Positions 51,834 through 61,889 of a stretch of 64,000 nt of DNA are shown here, piece after piece (the first letter of the stretch is position 1; the number at the start of each line of letters is the position of its first letter). Position numbers and translations under genes: made by a program. The DNA comes from Ulvibacterium sp965228935 (GTDB taxonomy: Bacteria > Bacteroidota > Bacteroidia > Flavobacteriales > Flavobacteriaceae): positions 1,116,001 to 1,180,000 of the forward strand of contig NZ_OZ245846.1 of NCBI RefSeq assembly GCF_965228935.1, given 5' to 3'. The notes beneath the pieces were generated by a model. It saw nothing but the letters and a program-made list of their open reading frames with translations, did not search any database and was not told the origin of the DNA.

Positions 51834-52826
51834 CTATTGTGTTTCAAATTTTAGCGTTTTTAAAATGGCTTCCAGCTCAAACATATAGTCCCTTTTTTCC
51901 GTTGCAGGGGCAAAAGTAAAGCCCTCCAAAACTAATTTTCTTGAGTTTTCGGTATCATCGATGATGTAGGTTACAAAGGGTCCTGCCATAGGGTAATTTT
52001 TGATATCCCAAATACCTCTAACCTCTATTACATTTTTTCCGTTGATCGTGGTACGGTATACCGAGGGGGCAAATGCCGGTTCTGTACGCATATGGGTTCT
52101 TTTGCCCGGCACATCCGGGCCAGGGATATACTTGCTGCCAATGGAATCGCGCATGCTTACGATATCCCCTACCAATGTTGAATCATTTAAGAAACTATTG
52201 AAGGCCATCTCATAAGCAATAATGTTCATGGTGCCCTTTTGAACTTGCCTGTCTATCCAAACAAAATTATCTTCATGTTTCCCTACTTTGTAAATGGACG
52301 GAATGGTAAGGGAAATGCCGAATTCTTCCTGCAAAACTTGTTCCTTGTTTAAGGAACGCAGGAAACGTTTCTGCGCTTCCTTTACTTCCAGATTCTTGAA
52401 TTCCGTTATAATCTGGCTTGATTTTTCATTTAAATTCTCTATAATCTCATCCTCGGTCCTACCCTTAATAACCGCAACTTTTTGGGGAGTGGCGTACATG
52501 TCCGTCTTTATATGGGCAATGTCCAAGGAATCTTTTTGAACGTATAATGTAGAACGTCTGTAACGTGTGGTGCCGGTAAAAACGCTGGGAGGTAAGTGTT
52601 GGATGGTGAAAAGCGGCTCGTCCCATATAAGACCTACCACTGGAGCGGCAAAATGTCGTCTTACCTCATCTCCCACCTTACCCTTCCATAATTCGTTGTC
52701 CATCACAACGGCCAAGGAGTTTATGGCACCGACCGAGTTGGGCTTATAGTCGTTCCTGTTGGCGTTCTTGCACGAATTGATCGACAATACGAGGAAAAGC
52801 AGAAATAGTACGTTTAGTTTTTTCAT
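51834..52826 (-). CDS. DUF4837 lipoprotein
   Basis: 330 residues with a lipoprotein signal (LSINSC, Cys19). The family I know as DUF4837 is a Bacteroidota lipoprotein of unknown role; segments SLAVVMDNELWKGKVGD and YDYMFELEAILKTLK-like ends fit. No catalytic motif. It lies 120 bases downstream of the LysM transglycosylase gene on the same strand, a common pairing, which hints at a cell-wall or envelope role. Confidence 0.82.
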   Translation of the reverse strand: MKKLNVLFLLFLVLSINSCKNANRNDYKPNSVGAINSLAVVMDNELWKGKVGDEVRRHFAAPVVGLIWDEPLFTIQHLPPSVFTGTTRYRRSTLYVQKDSLDIAHIKTDMYATPQKVAVIKGRTEDEIIENLNEKSSQIITEFKNLEVKEAQKRFLRSLNKEQVLQEEFGISLTIPSIYKVGKHEDNFVWIDRQVQKGTMNIIAYEMAFNSFLNDSTLVGDIVSMRDSIGSKYIPGPDVPGKRTHMRTEPAFAPSVYRTTINGKNVIEVRGIWDIKNYPMAGPFVTYIIDDTENSRKLVLEGFTFAPATEKRDYMFELEAILKTLKFETQ

Positions 52827-52946
52827 TTTATGTCCGGATTAATACTCCTGGGAGTGTTCCCAATATAGGAAAATACAATGGAGCCAGCTACCAAAATCGT
52901 TCCATAATTGTAAACCGGTACAAGAATCTAACCTAATTTCCAGGTT

Positions 52947-54599
52947 TTAGGAAGGGCATTCACAGAGTTTAAGCTTGGTGCCCGGCTTTAGGTTATTGCT
53001 ATTAAGCCCGTTCCATTGCTTTAACTTATCGACACTCACGCCGGGGTATTTTCGGGATATCGTCCAAAGGGAATCCCCACTGCGTACCGTATGTACCTTT
53101 GTGCCCGGAGGAAAACTCTGGTTTTGTGTTGTTGAAGTCGTTTTGGTTTGATTGGAGGCCACCTCCGCTCCAGGTGTTCTTCTGGGAAAGATGGTCAATC
53201 GCTGCCCTATTCTCAGATTATTACTTCGAAGCCCGTTCCACCGTTTGATTTGGCTTACGCCCACCCCATATCTTTCAGCAATCTTTCCAAGGTAGTCTCC
53301 ACTCCTGACCCGGTAGCGAATCCTGTTGTTCGAAGCAGCTTTTACCAATCTGGGCAATGGGCTTTCCTTACTTTTTAACTCTTTTTCCACATGGGCATAA
53401 ATGGCTTCCTCGTTGGCTACAAATTTGCCCATAACAGATTTTGGCAGACGAAGAATATGCGGCTTGCCATCGATATAAGGGATTACGTTAAGTTTATAGG
53501 AAGGATTCAAAACCTTTAGTTCCTCAGTACTTATCCCGATAAGTTCGGAAATCTGATCAAATGTTATAAGGCTTCTTACATGTATCGTATCGGTTTCAAA
53601 ATAGGGCCGCTCAATTTTCCTTCGGATAAGGTCGTGTTCCTCCGCATATTCAAAAATGTACATAGTGGCCAGAAAAGCAGGTAAATAACCCGCGGTCTCC
53701 CTGGGAAGGTTACGCCGTATATTCCAGTAATTCTTGTAGCCCCCGGACCTTCGTATGGCCTTGTTTACGTTTCCGGGTCCCGAATTGTAGGCCGCTAAGG
53801 CCAAGTCCCAATCACCAAAGATATCATAGAGTTTGGAGAGATATTTACATGCGGCTTCGGTGGATTTAATGGGGTCACTTCGCTCATCAACATAACTGGT
53901 TACATTGAGCTTGTACATTTTCCCGGTTCCATACATAAATTGCCAAAGACCGGTCGCCCCTACACGTGATCGTGCCTTGGGATTCAAGGCCGATTCTACA
54001 ATGGACAGATATTTCATTTCCAAAGGAATATCATAATTGTCCAATTGCTGTTCAAAAAGTGGGAAGTAGAACTGGCTGGTGGTGAGCATCCGTTGCATCA
54101 AGTCCCTTTTTCGGGTTAGAAAGGATTTGATGACGTTTTCCAAAGAGGGATTATAAACTACGTTGAAAGGTGTTTTTTGATTCAATTTGGCTAGCCGGGC
54201 CTTTAGGCTATCAGTTGGTAGGTCATAGGTATAGAGTTGTTCCTCCTCGTCAGGCGCCTCCTCCAAACTTTGAGTGGATACCTCATCGTACATTTCATCA
54301 AAAAGTGCCGCGTTCTCATAGAGCTCTTTCATCCAAAGACTGTCATATCTGGCAGCAGCAGTAATGTCCTTTAGATTGTATTTGGGCTTGCCTTCTTGAT
54401 CGACCAGTACAAGAGGATTATCAATCAACTCCACCTTGGAATCCATCCGCTCCATCCGCTCAACGCCCTTTAAGTCCAAAGCGGTGGTATCCACAACGGT
54501 TACAGGGTTATGGATGCTATCCGTTTCCTGGGCAGATAACCAATTATTACAAAAAAAGAAGGTCAAAAAAGCGAGGCAACTGTTTCCTAGTTTTGTCAT
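52947..54599 (-). CDS. LysM lytic transglycosylase (MltD-like)
   Basis: 550 residues: signal peptide (1-23), a linker, an SLT domain with catalytic Glu202 (SIVESALNPKA) and GATGLWQFM, then two LysM repeats (about 425-470 and 500-546; each RSGDxLxxI... WNGL.SNNL). It cleaves peptidoglycan glycan strands to 1,6-anhydro products and binds the wall through LysM. Full length for MltD of Bacteroidota. Confidence 0.93.
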   Translation of the reverse strand: MTKLGNSCLAFLTFFFCNNWLSAQETDSIHNPVTVVDTTALDLKGVERMERMDSKVELIDNPLVLVDQEGKPKYNLKDITAAARYDSLWMKELYENAALFDEMYDEVSTQSLEEAPDEEEQLYTYDLPTDSLKARLAKLNQKTPFNVVYNPSLENVIKSFLTRKRDLMQRMLTTSQFYFPLFEQQLDNYDIPLEMKYLSIVESALNPKARSRVGATGLWQFMYGTGKMYKLNVTSYVDERSDPIKSTEAACKYLSKLYDIFGDWDLALAAYNSGPGNVNKAIRRSGGYKNYWNIRRNLPRETAGYLPAFLATMYIFEYAEEHDLIRRKIERPYFETDTIHVRSLITFDQISELIGISTEELKVLNPSYKLNVIPYIDGKPHILRLPKSVMGKFVANEEAIYAHVEKELKSKESPLPRLVKAASNNRIRYRVRSGDYLGKIAERYGVGVSQIKRWNGLRSNNLRIGQRLTIFPRRTPGAEVASNQTKTTSTTQNQSFPPGTKVHTVRSGDSLWTISRKYPGVSVDKLKQWNGLNSNNLKPGTKLKLCECPS

Positions 54600-54718
54600 G
54601 GATTAAGCTAAAATTAAGGAGGGGCCATCTAAAATCGCTCTTTTTTCTCAAAGAATAAAATTTTGCAATGTTAAAAGCCGTTCCTTCGGACTTTGATGCC
54701 CGTTAATCGATAACGCCT

Positions 54719-55912
54719 TTACTCGCCGATTATTGCAGCTATTCCCGGTAAGGTTTTGCCCTCTAAGCTCTCTAACATGGCGCCGCCGCCGGTAGAAACA
54801 TAGCTCACTTTGTCCTCAAAACCGAATTGTTTTACCGCGGCCACGGAATCCCCTCCGCCGACCAAGGAAAATGCACCACTTTGTGTAGCCTCATCTATGT
54901 AGTTCCCAACGGCTATGGTACCCTTTGCAAAACGTTCCATTTCAAACACCCCTACGGGACCGTTCCATAAAATAGTCCTACATTTTAAAATAACTTCCCT
55001 AAAACTTTCCAGGGTTTTGGGTCCCGCATCCAGCCCTTGCCATCCATCAGGTATTTTATCTACCTCCACTACCTGGGTATCGGCTTCATTGGCAAAATCG
55101 TTTGCGGCCAAAACATCCGAGGGGAGATGTACTTCCACTCCCTTTTTTTGAGCTTGACCCAAAATTTCCAAGGCAAGTTCCATTTTATCGTCCTCACAAA
55201 TGGAATCTCCTACTTGGCCGCCTTGGGCCTTTACAAAGGTGTAGGTCATTCCTCCACCGATAATCAAGTGATCCACCTTGTCCAAGATGTTCTCTATAAT
55301 GGTAATTTTACTGGATACCTTTGCTCCGCCTAGGATTCCCAAAACAGGTTTTTCCCCGGTCCTCATTACCTTTTCTATAGCGTCGATTTCCTTTGCCAGT
55401 AAATACCCAAAACACTTTTTGTCCTGAAAAAACTGCGCAACTATTGTCGTAGAGGCATGTGCGCGGTGTGCCGTTCCAAAAGCATCGTTGACATAAATAT
55501 CCCCCAATCTCGAAAGCTTTTCCGCAAATCCTTGATCCCCTTTTTCCTCTTCGGCATAAAACCGAAGGTTCTCCAACAAGAGCACTTCCCCAGGTTGTAA
55601 TTCCGAAGCTGCGGATTCCACATTTTCCCCAACACTATCATCCACAAACTTTACCTGCACTCCAATAATCTCGGAAACTTTGGAGCAGATATGCTTTAGC
55701 GAAAGACTCGGATTGCGCTGACCTTTAGGTCTTCCCAAGTGGCTCATCAAAATTGCGCTGCCGCCATCTTCAAGGACTTTTATGATCGTAGGTTTGGCCG
55801 CTTCAATCCGGTTGGTGTCCGTAACGTTAAAATCCGCATCCAGGGGAACGTTGAAATCAACCCGGATCAAAGCTTTTTTGTTTTCAAAGTTAAAATCATC
55901 AATAGTCTTCAT
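54719..55912 (-). CDS. pgk: Phosphoglycerate kinase
   Basis: 397 residues from the ATG at 55912. RVDFNVPLD, SHLGRPKG, ENLRFYAEEEKGD, LGGAKVSSKI, NGPVGVFEM and VGGGDSVAAV are the standard PGK blocks. Glycolytic ATP-forming step. A TACATTTG box lies 22 bases upstream, so it is transcribed alone. Confidence 0.97.
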   Translation of the reverse strand: MKTIDDFNFENKKALIRVDFNVPLDADFNVTDTNRIEAAKPTIIKVLEDGGSAILMSHLGRPKGQRNPSLSLKHICSKVSEIIGVQVKFVDDSVGENVESAASELQPGEVLLLENLRFYAEEEKGDQGFAEKLSRLGDIYVNDAFGTAHRAHASTTIVAQFFQDKKCFGYLLAKEIDAIEKVMRTGEKPVLGILGGAKVSSKITIIENILDKVDHLIIGGGMTYTFVKAQGGQVGDSICEDDKMELALEILGQAQKKGVEVHLPSDVLAANDFANEADTQVVEVDKIPDGWQGLDAGPKTLESFREVILKCRTILWNGPVGVFEMERFAKGTIAVGNYIDEATQSGAFSLVGGGDSVAAVKQFGFEDKVSYVSTGGGAMLESLEGKTLPGIAAIIGE

Positions 55913-55934
55913 GTGCAAAGGGTTTAGAGAGTGG

Positions 55935-55942
55935 CAAATGTA
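55935..55942 (-). promoter_or_regulatory. Bacteroidota -7 element (TACATTTG) for pgk
   Basis: Minus-strand TAnnTTTG match, 22 bases before the pgk ATG. Confidence 0.45.
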
Positions 55943-56035
55943 AAGATTTCTAGGCTTCGGATAAAGGGCTCCCGGTTTTATTTAGGTTAACTATCAGCGG
56001 CCCAACTTGAATTCTCCGATTTGTGTCCGAATGGT

Positions 56036-56043
56036 TATATTTG
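56036..56043 (+). promoter_or_regulatory. Bacteroidota -7 element (TATATTTG) for holB
   Basis: TAnnTTTG match only 4 bases before the ATG at 56048, which would put transcription start at or next to the start codon (leaderless message). Confidence 0.4.
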
Positions 56044-56047
56044 AAGT

Positions 56048-57199
56048 ATGCTGTTCAAAGATATTTTGGGGCTTTCCCACATTAAAAGCCACTTGGCGAA
56101 AAGTGCGGATGCAGGTCGTATTCCCCATGCCCAATTGTTTGCAGGCCCTGAAGGATGCGGAACTTTGCCCATGGCCTTGGCCTATGCCCAATACATCATC
56201 TGCTCCAACAAAAATGGGGAGAACAAGGAGGGCATAGACAGTTGTAATTTAAAGTTTGAGGCCTTATCCCACCCCGATATGCATTTTGCCTTTCCCGTAG
56301 CCAATACGGATAAGGTAAAAACCCATGCCGTAAGTAATCATTATTTGGAAGAATGGCGGAAGTTTTTATCCGAACAGCCCTATGGAAATCTTTTTGATTG
56401 GTACCGCCTAATCGGTATCGAGAAGAAACAGGGACAAATCGGGGTGGATGAAGCTCAGGATATCGTTAAGAAATTGTCCTTGAAATCCTATGAAGGCGGT
56501 TATAAGGTGATGCTCATCTGGATGGCTGAAAAAATGAATACGGCCGCGGCCAATAAATTGCTCAAACTTATAGAGGAGCCTCCGGCAAAAACTGTGTTCT
56601 TATTGATTACGGAGGACGAGGAACAAATTATCCAAACCATACGTTCCCGTTGTCAAATTCTTCGTTTCCCTCCCTTGGCCGAGCAAATTATCGCCGATGG
56701 GTTGGTAAAAAGGGGGTTGGTCAGGGAAGAAGCGCTACAGCTTGCCCAGGAATCCAATGGCAATTTCAATAAAGCGTTGGATCTAAAGAACCGCGATTCG
56801 GAGGATTTGGTCTTTGAAAAATGGTTTGTACAGTGGGTCCGCAGTGCCTTTAAGGCGAAAGGCAATAAATCCGCCATTCACGAGCTTATTCTTTGGAGTG
56901 ATGAAGTTTCCAAGACAGGTAGGGAAACACAAAAGAAATTTCTATTGTATTGCCTTTCCGTGATGCGGCAAGCACTGATGATCAATTACAATGCAAAATC
57001 ATTGGCCTTTATGAAAATTCATGTGGACGGATTTCAATTGGATAAATTTGCCCCCTTTGTCCATGAAAACAATATTCAGGAAATTGTTGAAGAGTTGGAA
57101 GAAGCACATTTCCATATAGAGCGCAACGGCAATTCCAAAATTATTCTTACCGATCTTTCCATTAAGCTTACGCGCCTATTACACAAAAAGGCTGCCTAA
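56048..57199 (+). CDS. holB: DNA polymerase III delta' subunit
   Basis: 383 residues. Clamp-loader AAA+ fold: a degenerate P-loop GPEGCGTL near residue 28 (no Lys, as usual for delta'), sensor segment NTAAANKLLKLIEEPP, and IRSRCQILRFPPL. Helical collar domain at the C-terminus. It is part of the complex that loads the sliding clamp. Followed 12 bases later by a DoxX-like gene. Confidence 0.9.
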   Translation: MLFKDILGLSHIKSHLAKSADAGRIPHAQLFAGPEGCGTLPMALAYAQYIICSNKNGENKEGIDSCNLKFEALSHPDMHFAFPVANTDKVKTHAVSNHYLEEWRKFLSEQPYGNLFDWYRLIGIEKKQGQIGVDEAQDIVKKLSLKSYEGGYKVMLIWMAEKMNTAAANKLLKLIEEPPAKTVFLLITEDEEQIIQTIRSRCQILRFPPLAEQIIADGLVKRGLVREEALQLAQESNGNFNKALDLKNRDSEDLVFEKWFVQWVRSAFKAKGNKSAIHELILWSDEVSKTGRETQKKFLLYCLSVMRQALMINYNAKSLAFMKIHVDGFQLDKFAPFVHENNIQEIVEELEEAHFHIERNGNSKIILTDLSIKLTRLLHKKAA

Positions 57200-57211
57200 A
57201 AATCTTATACT

Positions 57212-57610
57212 ATGCAGGGTATTCTTAATTACGCGACGGAAATTCTTTTATTGCTCTTCCTAATTATCACATTTTTGCAGAGTGGAATCGATAAGGTATT
57301 TGATTGGAGGGGAAACTTAACTTGGCTCAAGGAACACTTTGCCGGTACGCCTCTGAAAAATTTAGTGCCTGTACTATTAGGGGTAGTTTTGCTCTCCGAA
57401 ACAACGGCTGGAATACTTTGCGCGGTCGGACTCTATCAAATCGTAGTCTTGGGAGATGGCACAGTTGCATTTTATGGGGCTATTATGTCCTGTATTTCCC
57501 TGTTAATGCTCTTGTTTGGACAACGAACGGCCAAGGATTATGAAGGGGCAAAAACTATTGCCATATATTTTATACCAGCAATCTTTTTGGTCTATCTGCT
57601 ACAAAACTAA
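57212..57610 (+). CDS. DoxX-like membrane protein
   Basis: 132 residues with four membrane helices; LQSGIDKVFDWRGNLTWLKEHFAGTPL after helix 1 is the DoxX-like signature. It is 12 bases after holB and likely co-transcribed. Members are linked to quinone or redox processes, but no function can be assigned here. Confidence 0.8.
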   Translation: MQGILNYATEILLLLFLIITFLQSGIDKVFDWRGNLTWLKEHFAGTPLKNLVPVLLGVVLLSETTAGILCAVGLYQIVVLGDGTVAFYGAIMSCISLLMLLFGQRTAKDYEGAKTIAIYFIPAIFLVYLLQN

Positions 57611-57612
57611 GA

Positions 57613-57635
57613 GGCCTCGATTTTCAATCGAGGCC
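57613..57635. terminator. Hairpin between convergent genes
   Basis: Perfect 10-bp stem GGCCTCGATT/AATCGAGGCC with a 3-base loop, directly after the DoxX-like stop. No T-run on either strand, so termination is probable from position only. Confidence 0.5.
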
Positions 57636-57648
57636 CGCCTATCGTACA

Positions 57649-58155
57649 CTATTTCTTGTACTTATCGTTTAGGATTTTAATGATTTCGTCGGTAAGGTCA
57701 TTGGCATCTATGCCATAGAGTACGCTACCGCCTTCACCGCCACCAAGGATATAGGTATACCCCTGCGTTTTGCCATAAGCTTTGATTTCTTTCTTCACCT
57801 TGCTTACCACACTGTCCATTTCCGTCTGTCCCTCGGCCTGTAGTTGTTGATCTTCTTGCTGTAACTGTTGACCTATAAATTGGCCGCGTTGCTGCATCAA
57901 AGCATATTCTTCCTGGGCCTTTTTCTGAGACATGTTCTGTGCCTTGGTTTGAAAAGCCTGGGCCTCCAGTTGGAAAGCCTGGGAAATACTGTCCCTTTTT
58001 TTGGTCAGTGCCTCTACTTTCGTCTTGAACTTGGATTCAACCTCTATCTTCTCCTGATATTCGTTCATCAATTTCACATTGTCCACAAACCCTATTTTTT
58101 CCTGTTTACATGATAGGGCAATCAGTGCGATACATGCAATTGCTATTTTCTTCAT
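57649..58155 (-). CDS. OmpH/Skp-like chaperone, lipoprotein form
   Basis: 168 residues. Signal with lipobox-like IALSC (Cys16), then IGFVDNVKLMNEYQ, which is the OmpH start, a long Gln/Lys/Glu coiled coil (about 40-125), and the C-terminal YILGGGEGGSVLYGIDANDLTDEII. Skp/OmpH proteins carry unfolded outer-membrane proteins through the periplasm; lipidation would tether this one. Confidence 0.87.
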   Translation of the reverse strand: MKKIAIACIALIALSCKQEKIGFVDNVKLMNEYQEKIEVESKFKTKVEALTKKRDSISQAFQLEAQAFQTKAQNMSQKKAQEEYALMQQRGQFIGQQLQQEDQQLQAEGQTEMDSVVSKVKKEIKAYGKTQGYTYILGGGEGGSVLYGIDANDLTDEIIKILNDKYKK

Positions 58156-58466
58156 AGTATTACGTTTCTATTATTTCAAATTGGATACCCAAATCGAACC
58201 CTTAGCTAATTTTTAGGTTGGGCAAAAATAGGAAAGCTTTTGGATAAATAGGAAAAGTATTTCTAGTGATTACTGTTTGCCATTATTTCAAAAGGTAATG
58301 GAACATAATCTGTGGATAGATAAAATCTATTTTATTTTGCTTTTTCGATTGATAGGAGTTATTGTTTTTCGCTTAAAATGGATACCGAACAACACGTAAA
58401 ATAAAAAGGTATACCCTATCCTCTTCAACCGTTTCAAAAGCCTCTAAAATCCTCTTAAAATCGGTT
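58156..58466. other. Intergenic, no gene seen
   Basis: 311 AT-rich bases upstream of the OmpH-like gene and downstream of the methyltransferase gene. No convincing open frame, hairpin or promoter match. Confidence 0.5.
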
Positions 58467-59294
58467 TTACGCTTTTTGAAGGATATAAACGAGCGAAGAA
58501 TACTCTCCTGATCCCATGGCCTTGATATTAGACCATAAACCTATAAAAAACGCTTTTGTAAAATTGGTCTTCCCAGTTTTATATTTTTCTGAAAGCATGG
58601 CCACGTAAAATGCGTCAAAGAACATTGGCCTTATTTTTATAATCTTCATCTTGTGCCTGGAAAACAACTTCTTCATTGCGTTCCTAGAAAAATGCCAAAG
58701 ATGTCTGGGAACATCATAGGCTGCCCAAAACTGCCCATAGTATTTGGCATCATACGAACGGAAGTTGGGAACCGCTATTACAAGAATACCGTTATTGTCC
58801 ATTTTAGAAATCAGCTGGGCTATTTGTTCCTCCAACTCGGGAAGATGTTCCAATACGTGCCATAAGGTAATCGCGTTGAATTTATCGGTTTGAAGCTTAT
58901 TTATTTCAGGTTGGACTTTTACTCCCTTTGCTTTGGAAAGTTTCCTGGCCTTGGAATTGGGTTCTACGCCAATGGCCGACCAATTACAATTTTTGGCAGC
59001 AACCAAAAAGTCGCCTGTCCCCGATCCGAAATCCAAAAGTGTTCTTTCCCCTTTTACATAACGGTCTATCAACTTTACTTTTTTGCCCAAACTATATTTC
59101 TTGACCGCTTGATAGAGCTTTTCGATTAAGGTATTGTTCGCATCCGTATGCGAGATATAGGTTTCGCTTTGATAGTATCGCTCCAGTCCTTCGGGCTGGG
59201 GTTTCGTTATCAGCATATCCATATCCACATCATACATTAAATGAAATTCTTCTTGGGAGATGGAGTAGTCCTTAGTTTTTAAATACAACTTCAT
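58467..59294 (-). CDS. Class I SAM-dependent methyltransferase
   Basis: 275 residues. SAM motif I is LLDFGSGTGDFL, with AITLWHVLEHLPELEEQI (motif II-like) and ILVIAVPNFRSYDAKYYG. The substrate is unknown; similar proteins act on lipids, quinones or glycans. Its start lies inside the end of the upstream lipoprotein gene (23-base overlap), so the two are coupled. Confidence 0.87.
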   Translation of the reverse strand: MKLYLKTKDYSISQEEFHLMYDVDMDMLITKPQPEGLERYYQSETYISHTDANNTLIEKLYQAVKKYSLGKKVKLIDRYVKGERTLLDFGSGTGDFLVAAKNCNWSAIGVEPNSKARKLSKAKGVKVQPEINKLQTDKFNAITLWHVLEHLPELEEQIAQLISKMDNNGILVIAVPNFRSYDAKYYGQFWAAYDVPRHLWHFSRNAMKKLFSRHKMKIIKIRPMFFDAFYVAMLSEKYKTGKTNFTKAFFIGLWSNIKAMGSGEYSSLVYILQKA

Positions 59295-59814
59295 TGTAAT
59301 TGTGAGTGGATAGATATTCCCGTTTTATCGCCCGAAGATACTTTAAAACTGCTTCCCTAGAAAGAGAATTTTCTTGAAGGCAGTCCCGATCAAAATCAGC
59401 ATAAGCCTCAATGGCAATGTACCAATTCCCAATTCTGGATGCATGGGCATCCTCCAAAATTGGATCCATGTCCGCACTATCCAAAAGCCCATCGATTACA
59501 AGTGGAATCAAATTGATGGTCTTGGTAGGTATTTCAACTTCATAGAACGAAAAGAAATATTGTTGTCCGGCAATTTCAAAAGGCACATCGTCATACACGT
59601 TCTCATCATTTAATCCGAACTTGATGTTTACATAATTATAAAATTGATCTGCATCCTTTGGGTCTTCAAAAATGAACATTTTGCGTTTGGGAAGCCCCTT
59701 TTTAAATTTTCTTCCTTTCGTTATTTTGTAATCATCAATACTTGGTGCTATGCGAAGGGGAATACAGGAATACAGAAGAAACGAAATGGCAATAAAAGGA
59801 ATTATTCGAGACAT
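59272..59814 (-). CDS. Putative lipoprotein of unknown function
   Basis: 180 residues with a lipoprotein signal (LLYSC, Cys16, then IPLRIAPSIDDYK). The mature part is mixed, with KRKMFIFEDPKDADQFYNY and a central FYEVEIPTKTINLIPLVIDG. I do not recognise the family. It overlaps the methyltransferase gene by 23 bases and lies downstream of mnmG on the same strand, after a parS site. Confidence 0.7.
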   Translation of the reverse strand: MSRIIPFIAISFLLYSCIPLRIAPSIDDYKITKGRKFKKGLPKRKMFIFEDPKDADQFYNYVNIKFGLNDENVYDDVPFEIAGQQYFFSFYEVEIPTKTINLIPLVIDGLLDSADMDPILEDAHASRIGNWYIAIEAYADFDRDCLQENSLSREAVLKYLRAIKREYLSTHNYNEVVFKN

Positions 59815-59993
59815 ACGAAGTTGGTTTGATTGCTATAAAAGGGTATCAAACACTACGCCAATTTAGCCGCCGATCCTCATACTTTACAAAAAAATGAAAT
59901 GTCGTTTCCACATCACTTGGAATACATTCCTAGACTATTTTCCAAGGAATTCCATAAGAAACGAATTTTCGAAAAACCATTGTATGGCAAAAA

Positions 59994-60009
59994 TGTTCCA
60001 CGTGGAACA
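59994..60009. promoter_or_regulatory. parS centromere site (1)
   Basis: TGTTCCACGTGGAACA, a perfect 16-bp palindrome fitting the ParB-site consensus TGTTnCACGTGnAACA. The palindrome extends to 22 bp (59991-60012). It lies 8 bases after the mnmG stop. Confidence 0.9.
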
Positions 60010-60017
60010 TTTAAGGG

Positions 60018-61886
60018 TCAACGCCCTAGAAATACCAACAAAACACTGATGTCCGATGGCGATACGCCACTGATACGCGAAGCCTGTGATATGGTCACAG
60101 GACGAATAAATTCCAGTTTCTCCCGGGCCTCAAAAGACAGCGACTTTAGCTTGGAATAATCAAAACTATCCGGAATCCTGACATTCTCCAAACGATTCAG
60201 TTTGTCGGCATTGTTCTTTTCCTTTTCAATATATCCTGAATACTTTACCTGAATTTCGGTCTGTTCCAAAACCTCCCTGTCCAAATTGTTCCCTGTAACA
60301 AAATCCGAAACTGCGTCCAATTGCAACATATGATCCATGGTGACCCTGGGACGAGAAAAAACCTTGAACATTTTGTCCGATTGCTTGACCAAAGCAGAAT
60401 CCAAGCTCTTCAGGATAGGGTTGATATCCTCAGGTCTAACGCTTGTGTCCCTAAAAAACGAAATAAAGGCGTCCGACTTATTCAACTTATCCTCCATTCG
60501 CCGTAAACGATTCTCCTTGGCAAGACCAATGGCATATCCTTTAGGGGTTAAACGCAAATCTGCGTTATCCTGACGCAGCAATGTTCTATACTCGGCACGA
60601 GATGTAAACATACGATAGGGCTCTTCCGTCCCTTTGGTAATCAAGTCGTCAATTAATACACCTATATATGCTTCATCCCGCCTTAGAATAAAGGGCTCCT
60701 TTTCATGAAGTTTTAAGTGGGCATTGATTCCCGCCATAAGACCTTGGGAAGCTGCCTCCTCATATCCCGTGGTTCCATTGATCTGTCCCGCAAAATACAG
60801 ATTCTCACAAATCTTTGTCTCCAAGGTGTGCCGTAATTGAGTAGGAGGGAAATAATCATATTCAATGGCGTAACCTGGCCTAAAAAATTTGACGGCCTCA
60901 AAACCCTTGACCGATCTCAGTGCCTTGTATTGGATGTCCTCCGGTAACGAAGTGGAGAATCCATTTACATACACTTCTACCGTATTCCATCCTTCCGGCT
61001 CAACAAAAATTTGATGCCTATCCTTTTCCGCAAACCGATTGATCTTATCTTCAATGGAAGGACAGTATCTCGGCCCGATACTCTTAATTCTCCCATTGAA
61101 CATTGGAGATCGGTCAAAACCCTCACGCAGCAATTCATGTACTTCTGGGCTGGTGTAGGTCATATGACAATCCCGCTGTTTCCTCAGTACCTCAGTATCC
61201 AAATACGAAAATTTCTCTGGATTGGAATCTCCGGGTTGTACAATCATCTTGGAGTAATCCAGAGATCTTCCATCTACCCTAGGTGGAGTTCCTGTCTTCA
61301 TCCGGCCACTATCAAATCCGAAATCAGTCAACTGTTCCGTTATACCCGTTGCGGCCCTTTCTCCCGCTCGTCCGCCACCGAATTGCTTATCGCCTATATG
61401 AATTAACCCATTAAGGAAAGTACCGTTTGTTAGAATAACCGCCTTTCCCTCAATATCAATTCCCAATGAGGTCCGTACGCCTACAACTCTATCTCCTTCC
61501 ACTAAAAGTCCCTTGACCATTTCCTGATAGAAGTCCAAATCTGGGGTCGCTTCCAAAGCCAAACGCCATTCCTCTGCAAAGCGCATTCGATCATTTTGGG
61601 CCCTAGGACTCCACATGGCAGGGCCTTTGGATTTATTCAACATTTTAAATTGAATGGCCGACTTATCCGTTACTATACCGCTATAACCTCCTAAGGCATC
61701 TATTTCCCGTACTATCTGGCCCTTGGCAATACCACCCATAGCCGGATTACAGGACATCTGCCCAATGGTCTGTAGGCTCATCGTAACCAATAAGGTATTT
61801 GAGCCCATATTGGCTGCTGCCGCAGCTGCTTCGGCTCCCGCATGACCTCCTCCTACTACTATTACATCATACTTCTCCTGAAACAT
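60018..61886 (-). CDS. mnmG: tRNA uridine-5-carboxymethylaminomethyl synthesis enzyme MnmG
   Basis: 622 residues, full length. FAD motif VGGGHAGAEAA at 11-21, MSCNPAMGGIAKGQIVREIDALGG, KTGTPPRVDG, PRYCPSIEDK, and GQINGTTGYEEAASQGL. With MnmE it modifies the wobble uridine of several tRNAs. Also called gidA and often near oriC. Its coding region lies between two parS sites; its start is 10 bases from the second. Confidence 0.97.
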   Translation of the reverse strand: MFQEKYDVIVVGGGHAGAEAAAAAANMGSNTLLVTMSLQTIGQMSCNPAMGGIAKGQIVREIDALGGYSGIVTDKSAIQFKMLNKSKGPAMWSPRAQNDRMRFAEEWRLALEATPDLDFYQEMVKGLLVEGDRVVGVRTSLGIDIEGKAVILTNGTFLNGLIHIGDKQFGGGRAGERAATGITEQLTDFGFDSGRMKTGTPPRVDGRSLDYSKMIVQPGDSNPEKFSYLDTEVLRKQRDCHMTYTSPEVHELLREGFDRSPMFNGRIKSIGPRYCPSIEDKINRFAEKDRHQIFVEPEGWNTVEVYVNGFSTSLPEDIQYKALRSVKGFEAVKFFRPGYAIEYDYFPPTQLRHTLETKICENLYFAGQINGTTGYEEAASQGLMAGINAHLKLHEKEPFILRRDEAYIGVLIDDLITKGTEEPYRMFTSRAEYRTLLRQDNADLRLTPKGYAIGLAKENRLRRMEDKLNKSDAFISFFRDTSVRPEDINPILKSLDSALVKQSDKMFKVFSRPRVTMDHMLQLDAVSDFVTGNNLDREVLEQTEIQVKYSGYIEKEKNNADKLNRLENVRIPDSFDYSKLKSLSFEAREKLEFIRPVTISQASRISGVSPSDISVLLVFLGR

Positions 61887-61889
61887 AGT

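Noticed and set aside
57613..57635. Strong rho-independent terminator call
   Set aside because: Good stem but no T-run on either strand; kept only as a moderate-confidence hairpin.
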